Positions 11,786-23,927 of a stretch of DNA of 64,000 nucleotides are shown piece by piece (positions within the stretch are counted from its first letter, which is position 1; the number at the start of each line of letters is the position of its first letter). The position numbers and the translations under genes were made by a program. This DNA is from Portulaca oleracea. Taxonomy: Eukaryota; Streptophyta; Magnoliopsida; Caryophyllales; Portulacaceae. The DNA lies in assembly GCA_029582165.1 (NCBI GenBank), contig CM055871.1, positions 30,765,802-30,829,801 of the forward strand, in the 5' to 3' direction. The notes beneath the pieces are model-generated. The model was not told where the DNA came from and did no database searches. It was given only the letters and a program-made list of their open reading frames with translations.

Positions 11786-12130
11786 AGCAACGGGGTGGGG
11801 GGTGGTGGTCGGCCGGGAAGAAAGAAAAGGAAAAAGATGGGTGGCGGATGTTATTCTGCCCGAAGAAGAAGAAAGAAAAAGAAGGGAGGAGAGAGAAAGA
11901 AAACAAATGGAGCCAAATAGGGTTATTTTTGTCAATTCATCTATCTAAATCTATTTTGTGTTGACTCCGGCTAAATTCACCGGATTTTCATAACTTTTGG
12001 CCGGAAAAGCCCCAGCCAGCAAGTTTTGACAGCAATCTGGTCCCCAAAGAGTAAAAAAAAATAATGTGGTCCCCAAATAGCCAGTTTTAGGGAATGTATG
12101 GCACCCCAGAGCAATTTTTTGCACTTGTAT

Positions 12131-12902
12131 CATAGGTTTCTTGAAAATTTTGAGAGGAAAATGGGAAAAATACCCCAAAGAAAATCCTAAATTTGCGACC
12201 ATTAATTTAACGTCCATTAATTAAGTAGTATAGAAAAAATTAAATAAATTATAAAAACTGTGCACTTAGAGAACGTGAAACAAAGACTATTAAATTAACG
12301 ACCACTAAACCAATGGCTAATAAATAACAGTCACCCAATCCTCCAAGTGACCATTAACAGTCAACCAATATTAACGATTGCCCGTGTCGAACCACGACCG
12401 TTAAAGCCATTCCTCGACCATTAGTAACAATCTCTAATTAGCTATTATGTTGTAGTGAAAAGACCACAACCCAAATCGATGAGTTACAACCCCTTTGTAT
12501 TCATCTCAACTAGGCCATATATTTATAGGTTGAGTTTTCATAAAAGATTGATGCCAACACAAAACTTTACCAAACATATAAATCGATGCGATTTTAACCT
12601 TCATATTTTCCGCCACATTGTCCATCATAAAGAATTACTTACACTATACACCCATCCATTTACATCATTACCATCAAATCTAGGAAACTCAACCTTAGCA
12701 AGACGGGAAAGTGGATTACCATTGTTGTGATTAGTCTCATTTGATCGATATCCCAATTGCATCATCTACACACATAATCCTATGATGAGATTATTTGAAA
12801 GAAATTTTTTTAATGGGAGCAAGTGGATACCGTAAAAAATCTCAAAAAAAAATATAATATGTGTGTCCAATTTAGAAGCAACTCAAAAACCCCAAAATAA
12901 TA
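12131..12902. other. Intergenic, no gene seen
   Basis: AT-rich, with repeated 'gaccattaa/cgaccatt' phrases at 12190-12430 suggesting a degenerate short repeat. The open frame at 12455-12730 has no recognisable domain. Confidence 0.4.
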
Positions 12903-13150
12903 CTCCTTTTGTCCCAAATAATTTGTCCAAGTTGACTAATTAGGTCAAAATTTTTAAATTTTGATCGTTGATTTATCAAATTATATGATGAGTTATTATA
13001 CAAGACTACCACTATTAGATTTGTGTTGAAAAATATTTTTACCTGCATACAATATCATTAGTCTCACTAAGATAAAATGTGAAATATTAGTGGTTAAAGT
13101 ATTGTCGAAGACCGTGAAAAGTTAATTGGACAAAATAATTGGGACGGAGG
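12903..13150. mobile_element. Stowaway MITE
   Basis: After TA (12901-12902) the left end is CTCCTTTTGTCCCAAATAAT. The right end, reverse-complemented, is CCTCCGTCCCAATTATTTTG and is followed by TA (13151-13152). About 248 bp, non-coding. This is a good match to the Stowaway terminal consensus and to a TA target duplication. Confidence 0.85.
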
Positions 13151-13772
13151 TATTGAGGTCGAATTTATTGAGTTTTGTACTTGGGTTTGTGTTGGGTAAT
13201 GTCCTGAATCATGTAATACTGTTCTTGGCCTATTATTCATTGTCTTATATACAAGAAGTCAATCCTCGGGTTCCAAACAGATACTAGGCGTATATCTTAA
13301 GGATCGTTTGGTTGGGAAACTTTCTAGTGCTTGGTTTTGCCTAACAGATGGGAAAGTTTTAACATGTGGCCCATCATTTCACTAATAAGCTCAGTAAACA
13401 ATTTCCCAAAGAGGGGTTAAGGAAAGTCTTTCTCAGTAAACTACCAATTGTACCATTAGTTCCAGCGCTAGGTGTGATCTGTGTCGATGTCTGATCAAGG
13501 GTCTCTGGCACTGGAAATTTCTGAGTCATATGTTTTGTTCCATGCCTTTGTTGATTTTGTGTAGAAGCTTGCACCTCCTACATTTTATTGTTGTTGTCTA
13601 GCATGTATTGAAACAATCCCCTTGATTACTCAAATGGTGTTCTCTGGTGCTAGCTACTATCAAATTTGAGTCTACCCCAGTGCTGCCAAAAAAGGAAAAA
13701 AAAGAAATTGGCCCTGGTACGTGGTTATCTAGGCTCGGTATTGTGTATAGAAGTTAATGGTTGATTGGTTGG

Positions 13773-13950
13773 TGTTGGGGAGATCCAAGGAGGGAGCCCA
13801 CTTCAACCAAGGCCCATGGTACACAAGTTAAGTGAGGTTCCATCTTAAAACCAATTGGTATTAAGAGGAGTAGTCCACTTGACTTATATACCATGTGCTT
13901 TCTCTTTACTTTTTCGATGTGGGACATTTACTCATGAGTGAATCCCAACA
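13773..13950 (-). mobile_element. Solo LTR of the TRIM family at 3179-3852
   Basis: A 178-bp sequence closely matching the two LTRs of the TRIM element near 3.2-3.85 kb. It begins TGTTGGGG and ends CCCAACA (a 7-bp terminal inverted repeat). It is flanked by a perfect 5-bp target duplication, gttgg (13768-13772 and 13951-13955). With no second LTR or interior nearby, it is a solo LTR left by recombination between LTRs. The minus-strand orientation is set by the TATATAAG box and the CCCACATC block. Confidence 0.9.
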
Positions 13951-14099
13951 GTTGGTTTTCAGTTGATGGTGATACTTAGTGAAGTATACTTGGTTTTTGG
14001 CTCTTGTTGTGTTATTTGTCATTCTCATGTCGGCTTCACACCCCATCATCCGACAAAAAAAAATTAGTCTCAAAGCTCAACAAGTTACCATAAATCTTG

Positions 14100-14795
14100 A
14101 TTCTCCTTCCCAAATAACCTTGAAACGACCATCCAACATCTCTTAGATGGTCAAAGGGTCATGCAACTCAAAATGCGAGATCTTGTGGAATTCATGAATA
14201 GCCTTCGCCTTCATATCAAAGGACGAAATGTTGAGGTGCCACAACATGGTCGTAGAATTGAAGGTGTTGCTCCACCTAGAGGTCCCTGAGCTCGGGACTC
14301 ATATTATGCTTCTTCCAAAGGATCCCCTCGTACTGGAAGGCCCGAGATGATCTTGAAGACCTTTGAGCTGACCCTCTTACCTTTGATGGTAGTTTGAACT
14401 CAGAGGACTTCTTTGACTTGGTTCAAGCCATAGAGAACAACTTCGACCACAAGAAGTGTGATAAGAGGGGGAAAAAATTCAAGGCAGTTACTTTCATCTT
14501 ACCAAATGAAATATACATCTCTTGGTTTGGGAATTTGAAAAGCAAAGAGCAAGAGAAAACGAATCCAAGATGAAGACATGGGTAAAGCTTAACAAGTGTA
14601 TGGAGAGAATATTTGTACCTTCTATCTACAAGCAAGACTTATTCAACAAGCTTTTTTCTCTTCATCAAGGTCTATGAGTGTGATGGAGTACATTAGAGAC
14701 TTTGAGCAGCTTTTGATGAGGTGTGACACTCAAGAGCCTCTAAAGCAAGTTATAGCAAGGTTTTTCAATGGCCTTGTACCACAGATTGATGAGTG
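14100..14795 (+). pseudogene. Ty3/gypsy gag remnant
   Basis: Plus-strand fragments in shifting frames read ADPLTFDGSLNSEDFFDLVQ, IENNFDHKKCDKRGKKFKAV, then FVPSIYKQDLFNKLFSLHQG, SMSVMEYIRDFEQLLMRCDT and VIARFFNGLVPQID. The order P..Y....F..L..L.QG..SV.EY...FE.L and RF..GL is the core of the plant gypsy retrotransposon gag domain. Frame changes between 14300 and 14650 and the stop at 14794 show decay. No LTRs could be linked to it. Confidence 0.8.
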
Positions 14796-15685
14796 ACACC
14801 TTATTGCGACTAATGGAGTTTTTTGAGCTAGTTCTACCTGGAGTTTCTGTAATTATAACCTCCAAAAATTGAGGACAACTCTTTTCCAAATAGGGTGGAC
14901 TGATCCATATTTGACGTAGTACGTAGCTTCGGAGAATAATAACCCAAGTGGTTCCAAACTGATTTTTAAAGAAGTCTCAAACTAAACTTTGATTTCAATT
15001 ATTTTGGAGGGAAGAACATTTTGGTCATTTTGTAAGGGGATGAATTTTGTAACTTCGATTTCAAAATAGCCTTAGACTAAACTTTGGTGACTTTAGCAGT
15101 GATTACCAACCATATTTATGCAAAGATGACTAGGGAAAATATGTTGTAATTTTTTGTCATTTTTGTAATGTTTTTGGTTCCCCACCCCCCCCCCCCCCCA
15201 AGCTTTATTTTCTTTTTCTACTACAAAAATATAGCCTAAGGACTAAGAAACAACCAATTAATTGTAGCCCTTTGTTGATTTATTCATAGGTCACTTGGCC
15301 TTTGATTAGCTTAGGGTCTCAAGCCCTTTTTCTCCCTCCCCCTCGTTATATATAGGCAAATAACGGGGGCGAAAAAATTCAACTTTAATGATCAAATGAA
15401 TGTAATGAATGGGTATTTGAAAACTCTTCTTAAAATCTTATATCTCTATCCTTTTGTTTGGGTGATGAATGAGTAACCCCTTTATGCTCTGCTTGGGGGA
15501 AGAGGGAGAGTTGGGGGAGGGGGGGGGGGTTAAGGAGTCTCCTTCTTACCCTTGCTTGGGAATGGAGTGAGAGAGGGTAAGGGCTGGGGAGTGAGATTTA
15601 CCCTCATGTACTCTTTTTATCTCTTATTTTTCTTACACTCCAATTTGGGGTGTAAAGAAGAGTTAAATAACATTATAACATGCAT
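14796..15685. other. Intergenic; C and G homopolymers; possible decayed MITE edge
   Basis: No gene. A C run at 15183-15199 and a G run near 15520-15530 are present. The stretch near 15485 ('ctgcttgggggaagaggg') faces its rough reverse complement near 18140-18157 ('tctcctcccaaacgggccc'). Together they may be the ends of an old TTA-duplicating MITE split by the LINE and the microsatellite. Confidence 0.35.
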
Positions 15686-17325
15686 GGGATACTATTTGTC
15701 TTCCAAAAGAATTTGGTGGACTGGGCCTTAGATGAACGGTGGCTGTCAACTTGGCGTTTCAATGTAAACTTGCTTGGAAAGTGTTACATGGAGATTCCCT
15801 ATGGGCAAAATTGATGCGTCAAAAATATCTTAGCTCAACTGACCTATTTTCGTATAAAGGCAAGAATACAAACTCTCCTGTCTGGAGAAACCTGTTAAAA
15901 ATTAGAAATATTTTAAGACAGGGTATCCGATGGAGATTAGGAGATGGCAAGACCATCAAATTCTGGACGGATAATTGGATTAATGACAAGCCACTGCAAG
16001 ATGTCTGTGATAACACTTCTGTTGTTGACGAAGAGCTAACTGTAGATTAATTTATTACACATGCTAAAACTTGGGACATAGAAAAATTGAGCTCTCTCAT
16101 TCAAGACCCCGGTATTATTCAAAAAATTATAGGTATTCCAATTACAATGACAAATATGAATGATGAAGTTTGTTGGGGTCTCATTGGTGATGGATCGTTT
16201 ACCACGAAATCAGCTACTAGGATTATTCAGGAATGTATCGATCAATCTGATAAATGGGAATTTAGATGGATTTGGAAAATAGACATCCCACCCAAACTTG
16301 GTATATTCCTTTGGTTTATGCTTCACAAGGCTCTTCCGACGCGTGGAACTCTGCTGCTACGAGGAATAAATCTAGACCCAACTTGTCCTCTTTGTCTCGA
16401 GGAGGTGGAAAGTGATAGTCACCTTTTTTGGGAATGCCCAACGACACGAAGGGTGTGGGCGTTAGCGAGTCAACATGGCTCGATTGGCGATCCACTTCCT
16501 GCTCAGGATACTGTTTCCATAAAACAGCTTCTGCGCTCATATCATTCGAGGAACCACAATCGTGAATTAATTTGGAGCGTGTTCCTTCTTTGGATGATTT
16601 GGAAGAATAGAAATGAGGCTATTTTTAGAAATAAAATCTTTAGGCCTTTACAGTGTAATTCAAGCAAAAAGTAGGGCGGCTGAATGGCGAATTAGGAATC
16701 ATAACGAGGTACATTTTCATGGTAGCAGACTTAGGGGTGGGTATACAAATCCTGTTTCTCTGGTTCGTTGGTATGCCCCCCCCCCCCCCTGTGGGAGTCA
16801 TCAAACTAAACTTCGACGGCTCTCTCATCTCCAATTCAGCGACAGGGGGTTTCATCATCCGTGATTGGCGAGGAGCGGTTCTTGGAGGTGGAGCTAAGTA
16901 CTATGGCGATGCCCCTATCTTAGTGGCGGAGGCGAGAGCTCTTCGTGATGGGTTGGTCACTGCTTCTTCAGCAGGCTTCCATTATATTCACATCGAAGGA
17001 GACAATTTGGTGGTCATCCAGGCTCTAAAGGGTAACTATTCTATCCCATGGCAGATCAGAGGGCTTATTCAGGATGCTCAAATAATTCTGCAGCGGTTCC
17101 AAGAGATTAAAATTTCTCATATCTTCCGCGAAGCCAATGCGGTCGCTGACTGGTTAGCGCATCAAGGTCATGACAGAGGGGTTGGTAACTGTATGACACT
17201 CCTTAATAACCCCACCCTCTGTAATCTTGTAGATTTAGATAGGGCAGGACGATTTCTTGTGAGAAAACGTCGTTAGCCTGCCTTTCCCACTCGCTTACCT
17301 TTGTAAAAAAAATAAAAAAATAAAA
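15686..17325 (+). mobile_element. 5'-truncated L1-type LINE with target duplication
   Basis: The insertion is bounded by a perfect 14-bp direct repeat, attataacatgcat (15672-15685 and 17326-17339), and ends in an A-rich tail (17305-17325). It carries the ORF2 C-terminus on the plus strand. In order: the RT tail motif GGLGLR (stop, then) VNLAFQCKLAWKVL; WRNLLKIRNILRQGIRWRLG and IKFWTDNW; the zinc-finger RVT region PPKLGIFLWFMLHKALPTRG, CPLCLEEVESDSHLFWECPT; then RNase H with IKLNFDGSLISNSATGGFII, AEARALRDGL, IEGDNLVVIQALKGN and FREANAVADWLAHQ, ending at 17276. Stops at 15733 and 16048, a frame change near 16670 and a C run at about 16777-16788 break it. The RNase H part stays open for 185 codons (16719-17276), so the insertion is fairly recent. 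Confidence 0.92.
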
Positions 17326-17399
17326 ATTATAACATGCATAACACATAAATTGACAATTTTACCCTTCCATTACACCATGTCTTGCTGTAAGATCTTTCT

Positions 17400-17518
17400 A
17401 TCTCACACACACACACATCTCTCTCACACATATTTGTCTCTCTTTCTTTTTCTCTCTTTGTCACTCCCTCTCTCTTTCTCTCTCTCACACACATACATCT
17501 CTCTTGCTCTCTCGTGCG

Positions 17519-17577
<59 letters not shown>

Positions 17578-17700
17578 TACACACACATACATCTTTCTCT
17601 CATATCTCTCTTAATGTGAGGGAGAGATATGTGTGTGAGAGAAGGGGAAAGAGAGAGAGATATGTGTGAGAGAGAGAGACGTGTGTGTGTGTGTGTGCGC

Positions 17701-17743
<43 letters not shown>

Positions 17744-17815
17744 TGTGTGTGAGAGAAAGAGAGAGGGGTAGAGAGAGAGATTGATATGAGAGAGATATGT
17801 GTGTGTGGGTGAGTG

Positions 17816-17860
<45 letters not shown>

Positions 17861-17955
17861 GACGAAAGGGGTGGAGAGAGATTGGAGAAAGATGTGGGGG
17901 AGGAGGGTAGAGAGAGAATAGTGAGAGAGGGAGAGGGGGTATAGAGAGAATGGGC
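17400..17955. repeat. Compound CT/CA then GA/GT microsatellite arranged as a palindrome
   Basis: From 17400 to about 17612 the plus strand is CT/CA repeats; from 17616 to 17955 it is GA/GT repeats, roughly the reverse complement of the first half. At the centre, catatctctc (17601-17610) pairs perfectly with gagagatatg (17622-17631) across an 11-nt loop. Many long spurious frames on both strands (Ser/Leu/His or Arg/Glu rich) come from it. Confidence 0.92.
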
Positions 17956-18675
17956 ATAGAGCTAATGTATGAGAGTCATTATATTACATAAAATATGAAA
18001 GGGCAAATATGTCAATTAAAAACTTACTCCTATGAACTCTCGATTGATCTCCCAAGTAGGGGTACGTAGTTTACCCTTACAAACACTCATACCCTCACCC
18101 TCCTTTACTCTTATGAACTTTTACCCTCGTTTTTAACTCTCCTCCCAAACGGGCCCTTAGAGATGGTTTGGTGAGTACTTAGAGCATTCTTGGTGAGTTT
18201 ATCCTTGGGTATTCAAGCTTCTTTCTTGGGGGACTCTTCCTTCATGCATTGATTATTGACGTCTTAGTACCTCATGGTGAATTTATTGAAGAACGTATCT
18301 TCTTATTTTAGTTTGCTTAGTCTCATTACTGTTGTTGTTGTATTCTTCTGTTCTGGACATATCTCGTGAGTTTCTTAGAAGGAGTTTGATAAGTTTAGGG
18401 GCTATATTGATGGGTAATGTCATGTGAAATGTTGGTTCTTCATAGTTCCTAATTTAATTTGAGTTTGGTTGCTCGTCAAATACAAAAATCAGAACAATTT
18501 GAGATGAGTCTATGTGCGTTCTAGGGTGAGGCTTTGCCTTGTTTATTGAATATGCAACACATATATTGATCCTTGGGGGCCTACATCATTATAAAGATCA
18601 ATCTTTAGGCTCTAAAACGTACCAAAAAACAAGCAAAGTCGAAGATGTAGTTGAGAATAGTGAACGAAAGAGAAG
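17956..18675. other. Intergenic, no gene seen
   Basis: No coding or RNA signal. 'tctcctcccaaacgggccc' at 18139-18157 looks like a MITE terminus (see 14796-15685). Confidence 0.35.
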
Positions 18676-18790
18676 CAAGGTGGTCTTGTGGCTAACTCAT
18701 TAGGCTCATGATATAAGTCCGGGTTCAAGTCTAGCTATAAGGCTCATGATATTATAAATATGTTCGAGTCCCCACCTTCCCTAATAACTT
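18676..18790 (+). mobile_element. tRNA-derived SINE-like fragment
   Basis: The plus strand has a tRNA-like head: a degenerate A box in 'tggtcttgtggctaactc', then 'ggctcatgata' around a CAT anticodon position, then a good B box GGGTTCAAGTC (18721-18731). A second partial copy, 'ggctcatgatatt' with 'gttcgagtcccc', follows at once. The cloverleaf is not complete, so this is not a working tRNA gene. I see no clear tail or target duplication. Confidence 0.45.
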
Positions 18791-18920
18791 TGAGATCCAT
18801 TTTAGATTTTGCTTTTTGGATACTAGACAATTTCCTAAGTAAAATTTCTCGCAAAGGTTTCAAAATAAATTCAAAATCAATTTAGTAAAAATAAGTTGAA
18901 GAGATGATCCCCTATGATGT

Positions 18921-19305
18921 GTGCTTGGTGTTAGGAGTTTCACAGGAAAGTTGGTCAACTTTTCTAAATTAATTAAATTGTTCATGTCTGGCTGCAAAAT
19001 AAGTGTGAAAGTTTTTGAGTAAAACTCAATAATTTTCCTATAGTAAATGAAAAACACTTTCCCATGGGAGGTTAGCAAAAGAAATTTATGATGGAAAAAG
19101 AAAACTATTTATAGTTTAATTTCCCATAATAACTCTAAAATCATTTTTATATAGATTAATAAACATGGGTACTTTGACACATTTCAAATAAATTTTCCTA
19201 CAAACTTTCCCATGTCTTCAAATATAAACCAAATACTAGAAAATATTCTTTTCTGTGAAAATTTCCTAGAAGACACTTTTCTAAAAAAGAACCAAACACA
19301 CCATT
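18921..19305. mobile_element. MITE of the GTTTGGTT/AACCAAAC family, copy 1
   Basis: Ends in 'gaaccaaacacacc'. The interior shares 'ggaaagttggtcaacttttc', 'tttcccatgggag' and 'cattttcaaat..aaacc' type phrases with the elements at 19734-20137 and 52320-53008. Non-coding. The left end is approximate. Confidence 0.5.
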
Positions 19306-19733
19306 AATTTTGTTTGGAGGTTTCTAGAGCCTTTTATACTAGAACTTCAAGGTTAAAAAAAATATGGGTTTTTGACCAGAGTTTTATTATGAAAAACATT
19401 GGACTATGAGTTTCTAAGAGACTATGGTTATATTTATATTCATGGATAATATCTACAATTATCTATAGATGATATATACAATTATTCATAAATGATATAT
19501 GTAACTATTCATAGATATAACATAATTAAAAATTATATGGTCTCTCTGAGAATTCTATGATCTAGAGCCTTTTATATTAAACTTCAAGGTAAAAAAAATC
19601 CTTTATTTGGATCTATTAAATGCTGGCTTTATGCTAGCACCACAACTACTTCAAGAGAAGAGATAGGACATAACAATGGAGTGACAACTGACCAACGCAT
19701 TGGACGTGGCAAGAGGGGATGAGAAGAAAATGG

Positions 19734-20137
19734 ACTGTTTGGTTAATGGACTTTCCTAGGAATGTTTTTCAACTTTTCCAAGTTGACCAAAGTTTTCTAT
19801 GTTTGGTTACAAAATAAGAATAAAAAAGTTTTGTGGTGGGTCCCAATATTTTCTCATATTATATGAGAAAATGTTTCACATGGGAAGAGTTGGAAAAGTC
19901 TTTTTCCCATAGAAAAGGGAAAGTATTTTAATTAAACTCTTCAAAATATTCCTAAAAACTATTTTATAAATAAATAAATGAGGGTAATTTAGACATTTTA
20001 AATAAATAAGTTTTCCTTACAAACTTTCTTGTGATTTCAAATGTAAACCAAACACTAAAGTATTCTTTCCCATCAAAAACTTTCCCAATGAAAACTTTTC
20101 AAAAAATATTTATCCAGGAGAGAACCAAACACACCTT
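19734..20137. mobile_element. MITE of the GTTTGGTT/AACCAAAC family, copy 2
   Basis: Left end 'ctgtttggttaatgg', right end 'gagaaccaaacacacc', giving short terminal inverted repeats around GTTTGGTT. The interior parallels the copy just to the left (AT-rich, 'ctttcccatagaaaaggg', 'aaatgtaaaccaaacact'). No transposase. Superfamily not settled because no target duplication was clear. Confidence 0.55.
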
Positions 20138-20324
20138 AACTGATAAATGACTTGAGAGGCTGAAAAGGGACATGGGAGGGAGACAAGGAAGGGATGAGAA
20201 CAGTATAATTGCAGCGTATAGAAAAAGACGGGTAGGAGAAGCCTATCGTTTGGTTATTTATTTTCCTTACTTCAAATCTACCGGTACCCTACTGTTGAGA
20301 AGTAGTGAACTACGTTGGACGAGG

Positions 20325-21012
20325 TCGCAGGACCATCAACATCCCAACATGTAAACTACTTGAAAAGTTTGAGCTTCTGGACAATGTCTGGTCTGGACCA
20401 TCAATGTCACAATTACATCTCGTGTAGCAGCTCTTGGCTCAGATTATAAGAAAAAAGCCCTTTGGAGCGGTCTTGCTGTAAGGCTGTAACCATATTACAA
20501 ATGATTACAAGGCTACGTGAAGCATTCTCAATGCTTGCACACAAATGCCCGAATGGTCTCTTTCGACCATCTCATCCACTGAGGAAAACACGGCTCACAT
20601 TGTCCAACCTCAATCACAACTCGACAAACTAAAGATAGATCGAGCTTTTATGGCCACCGAAAAACCAACTGTAAAGTATGATGTGGCAAAAACACTTGCC
20701 ATACCAAAAATCAAATAAGGCCGGAGTGATGTGACCCAGAAAAATAGTAGAGTATATAAATTAAAACATTGGGCAAATGTAAACGTTCCTGAAAGATTAC
20801 ATGCCATGATGACCCTTGAAAAATAGTTACAACAAACGATAGAAATTCCAAGCTTTTGGTTCCAAAAAAGAAAAAACAGACTCCTAAGTTTACCATCTCA
20901 TCTCAACCAAATCAACTCAAATCATACACCACACTAATAGTTTGACCAAACAGAAAGAAAAATAAGGAGACAGCGGAGGACTATGTAGGCGTAGCACACA
21001 AAAACTTATAGC
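20325..21012 (-). other. Actin 1 3' UTR and duplicated downstream flank
   Basis: Downstream of the actin 1 stop codon the sequence matches the region 38879-39594 behind actin 2, beginning with 'tcgcaggaccatc' in both. It includes the 3' UTR ('ggagacagcggaggactatg' just after the stop on the plus strand) and about 600 nt of flank. The match fixes one edge of the actin 1/actin 2 segmental duplication. The polyadenylation site cannot be fixed by eye. Confidence 0.7.
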
Positions 21013-22418
<1,406 letters not shown>

Positions 22419-23376
22419 TTTAGTTTATACTGCACACAAACAATCACAAGGCCAATTACACAAGAGATCATATCATAATTTCTTGTTAGATCATTGAGTC
22501 TAAGAGCTTTTTTACTTCGATGTATAAAAGAAAAGAAGCAACCATCCCAGCTCCACTAACGACATACATTTATAGACGATCATAAGAACATAACGATCAC
22601 ACGTTTGGGCCTCTTAATGCTTAAGGTGATTCAAAGACCATAGAGGTGGGAGCACTGATCCTCGATGGCTTCCCCAAATCCAGTGAAAACAAAGGAACCT
22701 ACGTTCTAAAGATCTCTTTGGCCCTTTTAAGCTTCCAATACAAAGCCAGAAAGCATAAAGTAACATCAAACAATTCATTGCTATTCTTTCCAATATAGCT
22801 TTATTAGTCAAAAGTTGTGTTGAAGGCAAATCTGAATCGTACATTAGCACAATCTAAACAAAAACCTTATTTCGCCAAGGTCACTTATCAATCACAGATT
22901 CTTAGACATCACATCGGATTAAATCTATTCATCGGCCACAGTCCGAGCACAGATCTAAACCAAGAATGGCATGCAGCACATCCAAATTAGATCTAAACCG
23001 AGAATGGCACGCCGCACATCCAAATCCTCAGTAGCCTAATCGAAACCTAATATTTTTCAAAATTACAATCGGTGATAATCGCAAATCTACCAAATTCAAT
23101 AAAAAAAAATAACCAACTTCAGCAGATCGTGCAAGTCAAATCAGATTCAACAAAGGTCAACTTCACCAAACCCCAGATCGGAGCAGATGAAGCATCAAAT
23201 CGCCAAGATTTACAGAAACAAGCAAATCAAACACACATCAACTTCAACCAACCACAAATTTCGATCTCACAGTAAACTAAACAAAAAAGATCGGGCATAA
23301 ATCAAAACCAAAAGCACGAATAAATTAACAACTCTAAAGCAAAAAGGATTTGAGATTCAAGATTCAGAAAGCTTAC
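22419..23376 (-). other. Actin 1 leader: 11-nt 5' UTR piece and 947-nt leader intron
   Basis: Immediately before the ATG is an 11-nt untranslated piece (22419-22429). The leader intron runs 22430-23376 with acceptor GTGTGCAG and donor GTAAGC (AAGCTTTCTGAATC follows). A leader intron at this place is a conserved feature of plant actin genes, where it commonly boosts expression. Gene 2 has the homologous intron of 1062 nt. Open frames in here are chance. Confidence 0.88.
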
Positions 23377-23910
23377 CTAAGAATCTGAGAATTTGCTCGC
23401 TGAGAGGAGAGAGAAAGCTGTCGATGCAGAGAGAGAAAATGAAAGGAGCGAGAATGAGGCGTCTGAAGACTGGAGCAGCGCTTGCTATCCTCATATAATT
23501 TTGAATTTGTTTGAATTGTTTTTTAAATAAATATTGTTGAATTTTGAGAAATCAAAAAGAAAAAATGAAAAATAGGAAATTTGACAACAATGATTTGGGC
23601 AGAGTGGAGGAGAGGACGCTGACGTCAAATTAGCTGGAAGCACGTACTCCTCCACGTGGTCACCTTTTTCTTTGTTCGGCCTTTCTTTATTTTGAATTTT
23701 TAAATTAGAAAAATAAATATTTTGGTGACCAAAGATTTTATAAATTTCGAATATTAGAGAAATTTATTTTTTAATGTATAATTTTGGACAGACAGTAATG
23801 GTGCAGATAATTTGATATGCAATAGAATGTGGATGCACGTTGTCTTTGATCATTTAATTCTTTTGTTTTTTTAATTAACCTTTTATTTTTGTAGGAGTTA
23901 CCTTGTCCAA
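23377..23910 (-). promoter_or_regulatory. Actin 1 leader exon and promoter
   Basis: The leader exon ends at 23377 (TTCTTAG before the GTAAGC donor) and starts near 23460. A TATA-like TTATATGA lies at 23493-23500 on the minus strand. Further upstream a block at 23621-23674 is almost unchanged before actin 2: a TGACGTCA-like core, then CACGTACT and a palindromic G-box CCACGTGG (23652-23659). Homology to the actin 2 upstream region ends at about 23910, 17 bp before an LTR starts. Such bZIP/bHLH-type boxes are known regulatory motifs; their use here is inferred from conservation. Confidence 0.72.
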
Positions 23911-23927
23911 AATAGTTTTGGGAGATG

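Larger units (their letters stand above)
10423..12122. mobile_element. Non-autonomous long-TIR DNA transposon (Pack-MULE-like)
   Basis: Terminal inverted repeats of 128 bp (10423-10550 and 11995-12122) match at all but about five positions. Both start GCAAAAAATTGCTCTGGGGT. They are flanked by a perfect 8-bp direct repeat, acttgtat (10415-10422 and 12123-12130), the target duplication. The 1.44-kb interior has no transposase. Instead it has a CTT repeat, then GC-richer sequence with CCTAAAACCC/AACCCTAA gene-start flavour and an ORF resembling a plastid transit peptide (11493-11675). Long TIRs plus gene-like cargo fit a Pack-MULE. The 8-bp rather than 9-bp duplication also allows a hAT-type assignment, so superfamily is left open. 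Confidence 0.85.

Noticed and set aside
11571..11964. Overlapping Lys/Arg- and Phe/Ser-rich frames
   Set aside because: Products of GAAA/purine repeats inside the long-TIR element; no domain, and frames overlap on both strands.
17327..17957. Long open frames rich in Ser/Leu/His and Arg/Glu
   Set aside because: Pure translation of the CT/CA and GA/GT microsatellite in several frames on both strands.
18676..18735. A tRNA-Met gene
   Set aside because: The B box is good, but the acceptor stem does not pair and the A box is degenerate; a SINE-like head is the better reading.
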